Assembly: GCA_029448655.1 (NCBI GenBank)
Contig: JACCLO010000030.1
Location: 83,787-147,786 of the forward strand
Direction of reading: 5' to 3'
DNA length: 64,000 nucleotides
Origin: Wolfiporia cocos
Lineage: Eukaryota > Basidiomycota > Agaricomycetes > Polyporales > Phaeolaceae
The position numbers were made by a program, and so were the translations under genes. Of the stretch, positions 34,667-47,000 are shown in pieces. Numbering within the stretch: position 1 is the stretch's first letter; every line of letters begins with the position of its first letter. The notes below the pieces were generated by a model. The model was not told where the DNA came from, did not search any database, and saw only the letters and a list, made by a program, of their open reading frames with translations.

Positions 34667-34674
34667 GAAACAAC

Positions 34675-35010
34675 AATGTTGGACAGTGGTTTGTCTCATC
34701 CTTGGGGCGGGGAGGCAAACATGCAAAGCATGTACAGCCTAAATTCTACAATAATAAGGGGTACCCTTATCTCTAAGGCACATCTTTCTGACTTGTTCAA
34801 GTATGCTAGTGTCACTGCATGGTATACCCAGCCGGCAATCGGATACGCACTTGCCTGGATGTTCCAACACTGGATTGCCACAGTGAATTTATCATGCCCA
34901 GGTGCTTGCCTGCATCATATTGCACCTGCATATAGCTCAGCTAAAACAATCCTCATGAAGTGATGCTATCATTTGTATGATTGTATTGTACATTGTACTG
35001 AAATGCTGTG
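34675..35010. other. Unassigned stretch between MITE and solo LTR
   Basis: Low coding signal and no recognised features. Confidence 0.3.
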
Positions 35011-35479
35011 TGACACAAACTTGACTGGCATACCTCTATCCCTGTCCTACCCCTATAAGTACTAAGACCCAGGGTACAACGCCGAGTTGTTGAGACAAGG
35101 CGAGGCGGAGTCAGGCAGCATGCTGTAGTGATCAAGAGAGGAGGGCTATCACCCATACATCGAGAAGAAACAAGTCTGAGGTGTAACCCTCAGATGACGT
35201 AGTATATATACATGTAGAGATGGCGTAACTACTGAGTCGCGGCCCACCCTAAAGGGGGCCATGCACGACGTCGCGATCGTCATGCCATAAGGTGTCATCT
35301 ACAACTACATCATGTGAGCGGCCCGGCGGGGAGGACGGTCCGCAATCCCTAATCAACGACTCCTTATCTAATCTCCATGTCACGTGACTTCCTGTGCATC
35401 AGTCAATGCGTTCGACCCACGCAGAGGGCAAATCCTGAGTAAATGCCCAGCCAGGTGCCTAGCCTCAAAATTTGTGACA
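35011..35479 (-). mobile_element. Solo LTR, TSD CTGTG
   Basis: A 469-bp minus-strand LTR (TGACACAAAC...TTTGTGACA) flanked by CTGTG (35006-35010 and 35480-35484). Confidence 0.9.
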
Positions 35480-35689
35480 CTGTGAGACTGAGTGCACTGC
35501 CTTGTGTCTGACCTCACCTCTGCCCCACCTCCACCCAGCACTGGAAACAAGATTAAGTGTGCCTGGGCACTGCACAGGATAGTGTCTGAGACATCTCCTT
35601 GACCTTCTCTGCCGTCTCGCCCCCACACCACAGCATTCTTGGTCCCATTGGGCAGCAAGGGTAAGGGCCACACCCACAAGTGCACCTTG

Positions 35690-35800
35690 ACATCCAATAT
35701 GAGCCAGACTTGAGGTTAATGTCCCAGCAAGTTTGCATGACCTTTTCATATTCCACTGTGGCTGGTGCACCGACACTGCAGATGGGCGCTTAGCATGCAC
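35690..35800 (-). repeat. Diverged copy of part of the Cys-rich gene region
   Basis: The stretch with AAACTTGC, the CCACTGTGGCTG block and the GATGGGCGCTTAGC block parallels 33570-33640. In minus translation both contain HAKRPSAVS. This suggests a duplicated gene fragment. Confidence 0.45.
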
Positions 35801-35989
35801 CATGCCGACCTTTAACTGAAAGTAATAGAGCGATAATTGTTCTCACGCTCAGAGTATTTTCTCACATTTAGATAAAAAATTATAAGTGATGAATCAGCAG
35901 GAAATTGTAAGCAGGCAAGACTTGTGGCAACATTAGCCAGTGACCTCCTTCCATCCTGCATGCCTGCATACATTACCCATGATGTCTAA

Positions 35990-36228
35990 GACCTGCCTAG
36001 AAGGCCATGCAAAAAAGCTGAGAGTGCATGTACAAGGAAAAATGAACAAAGACACACAAAGTGGAAGGCTCTCAATGATGAGGAAGATGATGAAGCTGAG
36101 ACTGATGTTATGTTGTTGAAGGAGTTTATGGAGACAGTGATGGGTAAGATTGTAGGGCCATTTGAGCTCAAGGCCCAGATCAACATTGGAGATGATGATC
36201 TTCAACTTGATGATCAGGAGCATGCATG
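35990..36228 (+). pseudogene. Acidic coding fragment, unrecognised
   Basis: One plus-strand frame reads WKALNDEEDDEAETDVMLL, then KEFMETVMGKIVGPFELKAQ. It is protein-like but has no start or partner exons. It could belong to a degraded transposon. The region 35820-35990 shows nothing else. Confidence 0.3.
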
Positions 36229-36287
36229 CTGATACAGATGTACCATCTGTGGGACTGGCCCATAGCCAGGGAATATCTCCAATAGAC

Positions 36288-36823
36288 TGACACAGACTCA
36301 CAAATGTCTGTGGGACTGGCCCTGCTGGGAACCCTACACACCTATCGAGGTGCCACCAAGTTATGCAGGGTTAAACAGAGTCACCTTATGCCTACGAAGG
36401 CATGCCCCCAGATGTGAGAGTTGTGAACTCAGTAGTATGACTGGTGAAGACCCACAGCAAGATGCAAGACAGGGTCCTAAGCCCATTGCTGAAAATCCAA
36501 AAGTGGGGGATAAGCCCCATCTGTCATCTACTTAAGTACATGACAGGAGCATATGTAGGGATGCCCTAAAGTACAGGCCTGTGCGCCGTAACTAAGGGTG
36601 ACTGTAATGCTACATGTGACTACAGTGGTGACCATGAACGTGAGTACCTGATACGTGTGCTGCCTGACTAGCACTAATCTACTGGGTCAGGTGATTCTAC
36701 TGGCATCAAGGGATGATGTGAAGTAACTAAGCAGAGAGGGGCACGCGTGCACATAGCAGTGCCCATACTGTGATAGCGAGGAGTGAATTGTCCTAGGAAT
36801 GCCCCTCTGGGCATTCTGTGACA
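36288..36823 (-). mobile_element. Solo LTR, TSD TAGAC
   Basis: A 536-bp minus-strand LTR (TGACACAGAC...TCTGTGACA) flanked by TAGAC (36283-36287 and 36824-36828). It is nested in an older LTR. Confidence 0.9.
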
Positions 36824-37411
36824 TAGACCATGACAGGTCCCAGGCCCCATGGGCGTCAAGGGAAGGCAGGGCAACGAGCAGTCTTGTTGGCAGTATGGCG
36901 GGTTGGCAAGGTCTGACATCCCCAGACTAGCATGTCGTGAACTAAGAGCAGAGTGCAGCCCAGTAGACAGCATGAAAGAGGGTGTCATTACCCTAATGTC
37001 AAGAATGCTAGACATGAGGATGTAAGTCCTCATGCCAGTGCATAAGTACATGTGGGTGCACCAGTACCTAAGAGCTTGCCCAAAAGCCCCAGAGTCCATG
37101 CACGTAAACGTAAGCATAGGGGTAAGCATAGATGACAAGGCACCAGTAATGGTGCTGAGTCATGTGGCATAGGGATAGAGATGCCAGTAATGGCGCTCTG
37201 GCAATGACCACCTGACCCCGTAGATAGGCACTCCGGGGGTAGTGCGCACCCATGCATCACTCACATTATGGTCACTCCCTGTCACTACAGTAGTTACATG
37301 CTCGCTTACATACTCTCTTACCTCAGCCGTTAGGATGGTGCTGCACACAGGCCAGCACTTAAGGGTAGACATGTTGCGCTCCCATGTACATACTTAAAGG
37401 GTAGAGAGATG

Positions 37412-37968
37412 TGACACAGACTTACATAGGTCTGTGGGACCAGCCCTGCCGGGGAATCCAACACATCCACAAGGTACCATCAGAGGAATGCAGTGGTGAC
37501 CCAGGGTGACCTCATTGCTGAGGTGGCGACATGTGTTGCCAATGGTGCATCCCAGATGAGCAAGTGAATAACTCAGCAGTAAGACTGGTGTGCACCCTCA
37601 GACAGTATGAAGAAAGGGGCATAGCCCAACATCGAGAATCTAAAGGATGAGGTTGTAAGACCTCATCCCGGTGTATTTATGTACATGGATCAGTATGCTA
37701 TGACTACCTTAATGTAATGGCCTGTGTGCCATAACTAAGGGATCATGTGCTACCATGACCATATGAATGTACATACTGTGATGTTATAATGCGGGTGACG
37801 GAATGTGTGCCCATCATAGGCACTATCTACCAGGTAACGTGATGTACTATGTGAGATGGTTGACGTGGAGGTAACTAGAGGTATGAGGAGACCGTGCGCT
37901 CAGTGGAACCCCAAGAGACCTAAAGCGAGGGATGTAGGGTCAATATCTTGTGGTATAAAACCGTGACA
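37412..37968 (-). mobile_element. Solo LTR, TSD AGATG
   Basis: A 557-bp minus-strand LTR (TGACACAGAC...AACCGTGACA) flanked by AGATG (37407-37411 and 37969-37973). It is nested in an older plus-strand LTR. Confidence 0.9.
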
Positions 37969-38264
37969 AGATGGGGGCTTACTCCCATCTCTAAGATTCT
38001 TGATGTCTGGGCTGTAGCCCCTCTCTCACCACCTCATCTGTGTGTGTGCCAGTCTGCCTGGGTCTCTCCCTCCTCACCTTGCCCGTCTGGGTGTACCTTA
38101 GCCAAGGGCCTTGCCTGCATACCCATTGGCTTAGGGATGTGCACTGATGCACTGGCTTTGGGGGATTGTCCCCGGCCTGTGGGCCGGTCCCCACAGACTG
38201 GTGAGTCTGTGTCACTCTGCTAGATGTGCAAGCTGAGCCCAAGCACTCAGGCAGTTGCCTTCTA

Positions 38265-39161
38265 AGTCACAGATTTTATTGAGGAGTGGGCCTCCAATAC
38301 ACAGGAGCTTGCAATGGATTCAACATGTGTGTGTGCTATGCAAGCTTGCTACGTAAGTAAATTACTGAGATTGAATCTGTCCTAGGGAACACAAACAGGA
38401 CCAATTTTGGACTGTTTGGTGCAGTTGCAGATGCACATGGGTTGGGTATTCCACTTGTGTTCTTACTGATATCGACAAACAAGGAAGCCGATAAGGGTGT
38501 CAAGCAAGTTGTGCTTGAGAGATTTCTTGGTGAGCTGAAGGACCTTGGTGTCAACCCAGAATATACATTATCAGACAAGGATTGGTCAGAAATCAATGCA
38601 ATGAGGAACACATGGCCACAGGCAAAACATCAGCTATGTTTCTGGCATGCACTCCATGCAGTGAAACAGTGCTTAGCAAAGAACAAGGAGACACCTGCAT
38701 TCTATGATGTCAATGAAGCTTGCCATGAGTTCTCTTACATCAAAGCTAACTTCATACCATACCTGCAACAGACAGGCTCAGTCGTTTGTTTATTTCCAAC
38801 ATTGTGAATGGGACTTTATTCTCATTAATTCATATTATATGTACTAGCTACCTGCCCCTCCTGTGAAGCCTCTCCATCGCATCCGGCTTCTCATTGATGG
38901 GTATCCATCTGTCATCACCTGTCACTGCCCCCACTTAGACTCAAGCCCATCCCGGCAGGCCATCCTGCTGTGAAGAGTGAAACCGAAGATGCCAAAGACT
39001 TTGACATTGAACACCTGAGTGGCCAGGGCATACTCCACCTGATCTACATGCAGATGAAAGTGATGAAGAAATGGGCTGGATAGGTCATAAACATGACAAT
39101 TGGAATGATGCTGAGTGGGATTGAGACCTAGATGATCTGCAGCATCAGGTTGAGGAGTTTG
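38265..39161 (+). pseudogene. MULE-type transposase, 5' part (split by element B)
   Basis: The coding signal includes GLFGAVADAHGLG in one frame, then the open segment 38442-38807: IPLVFLLISTNKEADKGV, YTLSDKDWSEINAM and CFWHALHAVKQCL. This is the DDE/WH-type MULE transposase core (D...C.WH). It continues with PVKPLHRIRLLIDGYPSVI after a probable intron and DFDIEHLSGQG near 39000, in shifting frames. Element B inserts at 39162 with target GTTTG, and the transposase resumes at 49182. Confidence 0.75.
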
Positions 39162-39860
39162 TGTCACAGATTTGGGACATGCCACTATTTTTCCCGTATT
39201 TTTACCTATTTATCTGGTATTTCTACGACCTTGTAGACATTTACGCTGCTAAGCGCTCGTCTACACGTACACGCAACCAAACAACACGTACACAACGCGG
39301 TATACGTCCACCTGTCATAACAACACGTACATAACACGTTTGTACGCGTCAATGACTCAGCGGACTAACCTCCGGTGTCACGCGCCTTACTCATATCCCG
39401 GTACCGGGCTATGTCAGTACAATTGGATAAGCGGCCCGCTCGTTATCACATGCCAATGCCCTTCACGATTACTCATATCCCGATACCGGTATATAAGAAT
39501 CACATGCATGGCTTACTAACGTAGCTACAGCCACTTCCACAACATGGACCTACGGTCCAAACAAACGATCTTACTGGTGCGGCCATTACCGGCGCACATG
39601 GTCTATTGTAGTTTACGACTTAACCATATTAGTTATGTCTGCGCACAGACCACCTTCATGTTTGGCTCCCTTACCGGTAACCAAACAAAGCATGTATATA
39701 AGTAGGGCTATCACTGCGGATAAGCCTTAGATTTGTTCTCTGCATTCGCACAGTCACATACATCTCTGCTTGCGCCCACTAGTCTCCTCACCAACCTCCA
39801 GCAACTCCTTCAAGTCGCCTATAAGGTTATAGTGTGAGTCCCACAGTCTAGTCTGTGTCA
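39162..39860 (+). repeat. 5' LTR of element B
   Basis: It runs TGTCACAG...CTGTGTCA. TATA box TATATAAGTAG lies near 39695. The predicted transcript start is near 39730, and the U5-terminal hairpin is CACAG/CTGTG. Confidence 0.95.
39730..39739 (+). promoter_or_regulatory. Predicted transcript 5' end / self-primer of B
   Basis: GATTTGTTCT lies about 35 nt downstream of the TATA box and is exactly complementary to 39863-39872. Confidence 0.6.
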
Positions 39861-39862
39861 TA

Positions 39863-39872
39863 AGAACAAATC
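39863..39872 (+). other. Primer-binding site of B, complementary to its own LTR
   Basis: AGAACAAATC starts two bases after the 5' LTR and pairs with 39730-39739 over 10 nt without mismatch. No match to a usual tRNA 3' end is evident at this place. Confidence 0.6.
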
Positions 39873-39960
39873 TCCCCCTACCCCCGCCCTTGCGCTTGCG
39901 CTTGGGTCTGGGTTTCTATCCTACAGGGGCTATTACTTGTTGCTGCGCACATCCCTTTCT

Positions 39961-39972
39961 GCCTGACAAGGC
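39961..39972 (+). other. TGACAA-loop hairpin, B leader 1
   Basis: GCC-TGACAA-GGC, with an outer ATCCC/GGGAT pairing. Confidence 0.55.
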
Positions 39973-40102
39973 GATTGGGATGATAGTTGAGATCTGGGGG
40001 ATACATCGCCATCCTCGGCAGAGGATAGGCAACCAGGGAAGCCACACCGCCTTTTTAGGCAGGAGGCCTACCTAACCCGGACTCCAGGGTCAAGGAGACA
40101 TG

Positions 40103-40124
40103 GTCCTCGCTGACAAGCTTGGAC
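40103..40124 (+). other. TGACAA-loop hairpin, B leader 2
   Basis: Inner stem GC/GC around TGACAA and outer stem GTCC/GGAC, separated by a two-base internal loop. Confidence 0.55.
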
Positions 40125-40880
40125 TATGCGCGGTTAAGACCCGCCTGTGGAGAAAAGGGGACGGTCTGCCTGTGTGCGCCCAACCCCCTGTCATGGCAAG
40201 CGTTGTTCAGCGCCCCATCACTATCCACAGGGTCATCATTATGATGGCATGGGAATTTTCCAAAGCCGCCTCCCAGGCGTAAGGGACCTGCTTTGAACCC
40301 GTTATGGGAAAAGCAGTGAGGGGGGTGACGTAAAAAATCACCCTGCCATAGGTCACTCGCGGTAGCCAATAGCATAAGTCCTCCGGGCAGCTCGGCGTGC
40401 GAGCATGGGTCAAACGGATTTGGGGCCCCATTGGAAGAGAAGCGCGTGGCCCACTCCTTCGGGATGTGGAGCGCTGCTGTCTCGCGATCTTAGATCGACA
40501 GTGGTTTTTTAGCCCTGATGTGACACCCATGTGGCTATAGACGGCAACCTCATTGTTGAAGCATGGACAGGCTAAGGGATGTAAAATCCCAGCCACTTTC
40601 CGGCATCGTCCCTCCGGGGCGGTGTCGTGTATCCGAATCCCAATCATCTGACCCAGGAACCGGCCTGGCAGTCAGCAACTCTACCCCTGGAGTCGGCGCC
40701 TCTGACCGTTAGGGTCATGCGAATATCCGCGCCGTCTCGGCACAGGGTTTGCGCGCAACATAAGAGTAATTATGCCCCGTAGTACACCTTCTTTGCTCCT
40801 GAAAAGGAGTCCACTACCCTACCTTACATAATCCCTTTCATTCCTGTTCTTGGACGTATCACTGGGAAACTTCGTTTCTC

Positions 40881-41807
40881 ATGAAGGCTGCACTTTCTAG
40901 AATCATGCCCCGCGTTACCCGTCGCACACGTGGCTCCTCCACTGCCCCTTACGTCAAACCGGCGAAGCGGTCCCTTCTCAGCCGCATCGACACCGCCGAC
41001 ATTCCTCGGGCAGAGGACGTCACCTACACGCTTCCTGTAAAGGAAGATTACACTGGGAAACTCCATCTTTGGGAGATTCCCGTCCACATGCCAAAGCACA
41101 TTGCTGAGGCTGGGAAACCCGCTCCTCGACCTCCCAAACCAGTTCCGCTCGCTAAGCGAATCTGGACAGAGGAAGAGAAGCTAGCGCAATCCATTACCGC
41201 CATGGAGAATCTCATCGAACTCCGCGAACTCAACAAAGCTCAAGCTCGCTCCGCGATAAGCTGAATAAGCGAATCGCCGCCAAACAAGCCGCCAAGGAAG
41301 CCAAGCAAGCAGCTTCTTCACTGGCCCTCCGTCTCTCCAGCCCGGCGGCCGGACCTTCCGTTCCGGCCAACCACAAGATTCTCGACCCTTCCCTCGTCTT
41401 CGGGAAGAAGAAGCCTCTCCAAGCATGCGATCAAGTTATTCCCTATGCTAGAAGGCACTCTCACTCGTCTCACTCCTCTCGCCAACCACCCCCCTAATTA
41501 CCCAGGCTTCCATATGGAAAACGACATGCGTTTCCATACTATGGTAGTAGAATTGGAGGACTTGGTGGATAACGTAAAGGATAGAGCGAGACGAGGAAGG
41601 ATCACCAATAGAGACTGGAGAATTATGAAAAAGTATTGCAAACAGCTCGGCAATATTTCCTTTTTGGATTGGCGTACGGACTTAGCTCGTATCGTAGCAG
41701 AATGCGTAGCGCTACAAATTACTTTTGCCTTCGGTGTAACACCACCTGACAAGGTGGCAGGGCCCTCAACTACTTCGGTAGAAGAGGATATACTCGCGAT
41801 TGTATAG
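40881..41807 (+). pseudogene. ORF1 of element B, unidentified, upstream of Gag
   Basis: The frame starts at ATG 40881 (MKAALSRIMPRVTRRTRG). It is Lys/Arg/Pro-rich with a helical TEEEKLAQSITAMENLIEL stretch. A single-base shift near 41255 leads into DKLNKRIAAKQAAKEAKQAA, and another near 41440 leads into 41445-41807 (RITNRDWRIMKKYCKQLGN), which ends at a TAG. The composition suggests a basic, helical, nucleic-acid-binding or structural protein. It is separate from the Gag that follows and I do not recognise the family. The CCACC-TGACAA-GGTGG hairpin lies in its last codons. Confidence 0.55.
41742..41757 (+). other. TGACAA-loop hairpin in ORF1 of B
   Basis: A perfect 5-bp stem CCACC/GGTGG around TGACAA. 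Confidence 0.55.
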
Positions 41808-41954
41808 TAGAAATACTATCATCTTTTAACTCTGAAATAGAGTGCGAGTGTGATCTATAACGAAAGTTGCAGCTTTCAAAACCAATCCCTTCTTAAGAAT
41901 CTAAGACAATGAGTAACCGGAAACTAACATTCGTCACAAACAGTATTCACAAAA

Positions 41955-43850
41955 TGTCTTCCACATCCTCCGTTCAGCACCCCCCCTCGCCCCCCGCAAG
42001 ATGCGCCTCCGCTCAGAAGGCCCGGTAACACCAGAAGCTGGTCCCTCGGGAACTCAGCAACTGGTGACGCTGGAGCATCTCAGCGAGGAAGAAGAGGAAG
42101 AAGATGAGGAAGAAGAAGTGGCCGGAGTTCGCTCCCCCGCAAAGGGAATCTCCGACCAATCCCATGGGTACACGCCCGGCTCCCCCATTGCCGGATACCC
42201 ACCGGCTCGTCGAACTCGCCCTATCGGGCCCGCCACCACACTGGAAATGGAATTTTCGGGTCCGACACGACAGACCAATGTCGCTGTCGAGAACAACCTC
42301 AAGGCGTACCTCCCTGAGGAGGAACACCACCAGGTGGATGGGTCCCTACATGGGCCGATCATCGACGCCGCCGTACAAACGAAGTGCGGCCATCTCCCAC
42401 GACACCACCGACACCCTCGGTCGAATGGTGCACGCTCGCCTGGAGCGCATCCATGGGCAGAATCGACTCCCTGGCTGGGCAATCCAGGGCAATCGAACAG
42501 AAGGCCCAAGACGAACTACACGAAGCGGTCAATTCGGTCCGAACGAGGTATTGTCCACCATGGTGGACCTCGGCAAGGAACTCCGACAGGAGTACACCGC
42601 CAAGCTCTCCGAAATGGAGAAGCAGCTCCGAAAGGACTACCGGTCCCGGCTGGATGACCTCGAGGATGCGTTCGCAGAACGCATGGAGAAGGTTGACGAG
42701 GAACTCCGGAGGATCCGCAAGAATCCCTCCGTTCCCAACCCTCCCGGCGTCCGCACGCCTCCGGAAGACCCGGTACCGGCCCCCGGTCATGCTCAAGCCA
42801 GAGCAGCCGAGGCCGCTGCCGCCGCTCAAGCTGCAGCTGCTGCTGCAGCAGCCGTCGCCCCGCAGATTCCAGGTCTGCCCCAAAACCTGAAAATCCCCCC
42901 CCCCCCGAATTCTCTGGGTCATCTGGAAAGGTGACTGCACAGGAATGGGTGGAGAAGATGGGCCTGTACTTCGGTACGCTCAGGGTTTACGATGACCATG
43001 ACCGTATCACCACGGCCCTCTTCCGCGTCACAGGGGACGCATACAAATTTTTCTCAGCCTCTCATCAAGAAGGCAGGAAATGGTGAACCTCTCGGCACCT
43101 GGGAGGACTTCACCAAATCTGTAATGGTGCAATATGGGAAAATGACGGATAAGGAGATAGCCAAAAAGGAAATTCGCGGCTACTACGGCACGAAGGGCAA
43201 GGAACTGGCAGAATCGAACTATTTCAATTACTGCGAACGGTTCCGCACCCTCGGCCGACTCTCCGAAACCGCCAACGAGACTCTGGTGTGGGAATTCACC
43301 GAGACTCTCCCCGAAAAGGTTAAGGACACCTTAAACGTCCTCGGCAAGACTCCGTTCTTCAAGGCCCCGACCGACATCGAACCTCTGATCGACTTCGCTC
43401 TGGAAATGTACCAAACGTCATATCCGGACAAGATCAAGGGCTCGATCTTCGAGAAGGCCAGCAAGAAGGACTCGACACCTGCCGAAAAGAAGGAGACGTC
43501 CTCCGCTTCTGCAAAGAAGTCGGAGAAGAAAAAGGACAAGGGAAAGGCGCCCGCCAAAGCCCCCGCCGACACCAGCCAACGCCGTCTGCACTTACTGCAA
43601 GCAGACGGGACACTATTTCAACAAGTGTCCTAAGCTTGCCGCGGACAAGGCTGCGGGAACGTTCGTGCCTGCTGCTCAGCGGGCCGAACAACAAAGGGCG
43701 AAGGATGGCAGCTGCCGCGTCTGGAAAGACCACGGCTGCTCCTTCGGGTAGTGGAAAGGGACAGGCTTCTGGCAAGAAGCCGTACTCGGCGCCCCCCGCG
43801 GATGGCAAGACGTATCTGTGCCCGAACAATCTGGGAAGAAGTGACGGCTG
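41955..43850 (+). pseudogene. gag: Gag of element B with zinc knuckle
   Basis: The ATG at 41955 begins a Ser/Pro-rich head. After a frame change come an acidic run (42075-42120), coiled-coil stretches (SRAIEQKAQDELHEAVNSV; KELRQEYTAKLSEMEKQLRK) and an Ala-rich segment (42810-42860). Then comes a C run of more than 10 (about 42896-42908) and the capsid-like region (TAQEWVEKMGLYFGTL; WEDFTKSVMVQYGKM; YFNYCERFRTLGRL). A Lys-rich linker leads to the nucleocapsid knuckle CTYCKQTGHYFNKC (about 43589). At least three frame changes break it (about 42370-42560, about 43050 and about 43575). Confidence 0.85.
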
Positions 43851-44099
43851 ACTCAAGCTCAGCAGGAACCCTCGGCCCCCGCCACCACCGTCGCCAATGT
43901 CGGAACCATCTCGGTTCCCCTCGCCCCAACCACACGTCTCGAAGACGTTCTGTGAAGAACACACCAGCCCCGCAGCGGCTGGGAGTGTACAGCGCCCTGA
44001 AGAAGCGCACCTCTACGAAGAGGCTTCACAGAGACCCCTTATCTTGTGGGAAGATAAGGCGGTCGTACGTCACCCCGGTATCCCATCTCGGTATATTCG

Positions 44100-47000
44100 G
44101 TAACTCGGCAATGGACTTTGCACGGAGGACAAGGACACTAGCTACACGTGACCCTCCTGTACAATACTTTTATCCTGACCCGCTCGCGCTGAAGTTTTTC
44201 ACTTTGTATAATGTACATGGAAACGATTCTCGAGACGACAATAAATCGTTCTCTATCGAAGTGGAACTGTGGGTATATGGAAAGAAAGTCAACGCCATGG
44301 CATTAATCGACACCGGTGCATCAATAAGCGTCATAGATAAGAAACTCGTACATGAGGAGAAATTAGTCACTCAGAAACTACCTTCACCTCTCGAGATTCG
44401 TAACGCCGACGGTACCTCTAATACCTGCCGGTAATATCAATATGGCAGTAAAAGCTTATATGGTGCACGAGGAACACAAGTCCACCGAATTCTTGTACGT
44501 AATGGACGTACAAAATGCGGATGTGATCCTCGGATATGACTGGTTTCCTGAAACACAACCCGGACTTCAATTGGCCGGAAGGAACTTTCACATATCGGTG
44601 TACGGAAAAATGCAAACATGGCAAACAGGTTTCAATTTCTGAGGAAGAAGACGAAATTGAACCCCGCACATCTATCAGATTCATCAACGATTTTCCAATA
44701 GATTTTCTCGGCTTAGAGGAGCTGAGAATCCCTTTATCGCTTGGGTGAACACCCTTAACGAAGGAACGGAACTCCTAGTCGATGCCATTCAGTCGATAAC
44801 GGAGAAGTCGGATGATTGAATTCCTGACAGATGCGGATCTCCAGAAATTGGAAATCCTTGGTTCCGGAGGAATACCAGGAGTTTGGTCCCACGGTATTTT
44901 CTCAACGCGCATCCGAAAGGATGCCCGAGCGGAAACCATACGACCATGCCATCGACTTCCCGATGACGCGGTACTACCGCCCCCGAGTAAGGCATACAAG
45001 ATGTCTCCTCAGGAAGCGAACTCGCTAGATCAGTGGATTCAGGAAGAGTTACGGAAGGGCTACATCCGACACTCAAAATCTCCGATCGCGAGCCCGGTCT
45101 TCTTCGTCCCTAAAAATACGGCGGAGCCCCAATGGTAGTCGAATTACCGAAAGTAACGACTTAACCATTAAAAACAGGTACCCTCTCCCACGCATAGACG
45201 AGCTTATCGATAAGCTTAGCCAGGCTTCGATATTTACGAAGCTCGACTTGCGTTGGGGTTACAACAACGTAAGAATCAAGGAGGGAGATGAATGGAAGAC
45301 CGCATTCATTACGCCTAACGGCCTTTACGAAGCTGTAGTCATGTACTTCGGTTTTTGTAATGCACCCAGCACGTTCCAACACATGATGAACGATATCCTA
45401 GGTGACCTTATCAGAGAAGGAAAGGTCATTGTCTACCTAGACGACATCCTTGTGTTCTTAAACGACCTGTTGGAACACCGTCGTATTGTCAAGCAAGTAT
45501 TAAAAATCTTGCAAGACAACTACTTGTTCGCGAAGCCTGAAAAGTGTTTCTTCGAACAAAGCAGTATTGAATACCTGGAATGATCATTTCCAAAGGAAAA
45601 GTCGAAATGGACCCTAAGAAGGTAGCCGGCGTAATGGACTGGCCTACACCTGCCAAGGTGAAGGACGTCCAGGCCTTTGTTGGCTTCGCCAACTACTACC
45701 GTCGGTTCATTAAAGACTTCTCCAAAGTGGTTAAGCCGTTAACCGAACTGTCCAAGAAAAACACGCAATGGAACTGGGGACCCGAACAAGCGGAAGCCTT
45801 CCAAACTCTCAAGGAAGCTTTCACATCGGCTCCAATACTCCGGATCCCAGATCAGGAGTCCCCGTTCCGCGTGGAAGCGGATTCTTCCGATTACGCAACT
45901 GGTGCGGTGCTATCACAATACTCTTCGGAGGATAAGCTCTGGCACCCGGTAGCCTTTTACTCGAAATCTCTATCAGCACCCGAAAGGAACTATGAGATTT
46001 ACGATAAGGAGTTGCTTGCAATCATCCGCGCTCTAGAGGAATGGAGACATTACCTCGAAGGACACCCACACAAATTTGAAGTATGGTCGGATCATCTCAA
46101 TCTGACATATTTCAAATCGGCACAACGGCTAACCCGGAGACAGGCACGTTGGAGTCTTTACCTGACAAGGTTCAACTTCACCATGTGCCACAAACCCGGT
46201 AAAACAATGCTCACGGCTGATCCTCTGTCACGGAGGCCAGACCATGAAGAGGGGGTGGAACTCGACTAATCGCGATCAAATTTTGCTGAAACCGGAATAC
46301 TTTACGGTTAGGGCGCTAGAAGCGTCACAGCAGGAGATACAATCAGGCGACGAGGACCTTCTCCGACAAATCCGACAAGCCCTCATGGACGATCAGATTA
46401 CCAAAGATTACCAGGAACTACTGAAAAGTGGTCCCAAGGAATTCGGTAAAGATCTCCAGGAATGGAACATGGAGGCCGGATTACTCCTCAGACGAGGAAA
46501 AGTGTACGTTCCAAAAGAGCCTAAGGAATTGCGCACGAAGATTCTGGAGTTACATCATGACCATGTGACAGCCGGTACACTTCGGACGATGGAAGACCTA
46601 TGAACTTCTATCACGTAATTACTGGTGGCCTGGAATGACCACGATGGTAAAGCAATACGTGGAAGGTTGTGACACATGTCAACGCATGAAGAACCACAAC
46701 CAGACCCCGTACGGACCCCTGCAACCGCTCCCAGTTCCGGAAGCACCTTGGGACACCTGTCACAATTGACCTTATCGTCCACCTACCGCCCAGCGGCGAA
46801 TTGAAACAATTCAATGCTATTATGGTAATAGTGGACCGGCTTACCAAACGAGCACACTTCATTCCCACGTCAGACAAGATAACGGCAAAAGAATTAGCGA
46901 ACCTCCTGTACCTTCGGATTTATCCGAACCACGGACTTCCGAAACAAATCATTTCGGATAGAGGCCCGCAATTCGCAGCCGCCTTATTCAAGGGATGGTG

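Larger units (their letters stand above)
36229..38214. repeat. Composite of older LTR fragments interrupted by two solo LTRs
   Basis: A minus-strand LTR-like start (TGATACAGATG, a variant of TGACACAG) begins at about 36229. Its middle resumes after the insertion at 36824 (ATGAGGATGTAAGTCCTCAT near 37015). Plus-strand LTR sequence lies around 37280-37411 and 37974-38214 and ends GTCTGTGTCA. The outer boundaries and target duplications of these older copies could not be established. Confidence 0.55.
39873..40880 (+). other. Conserved structured 5' leader of element B
   Basis: No gene lies between the primer site and ORF1. The part 40060-40560 is very similar to 60035-60560 in element D, including runs such as GTCACTCGCGGTAGCCAATA and TTTTTTAGCCCTGATGTGAC. 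It contains hairpins CGATC-TTA-GATCG and GCTCG-GCGTG-CGAGC, which are also present in D, and two TGACAA-loop hairpins. Likely untranslated RNA with a role in packaging, translation or priming. Confidence 0.7.

Noticed and set aside
46163..46176. ACC-TGACAA-GGT in RNase H of element B as a TGACAA hairpin
   Set aside because: It is explained by the conserved codons for YLTRF; kept out of the hairpin count.
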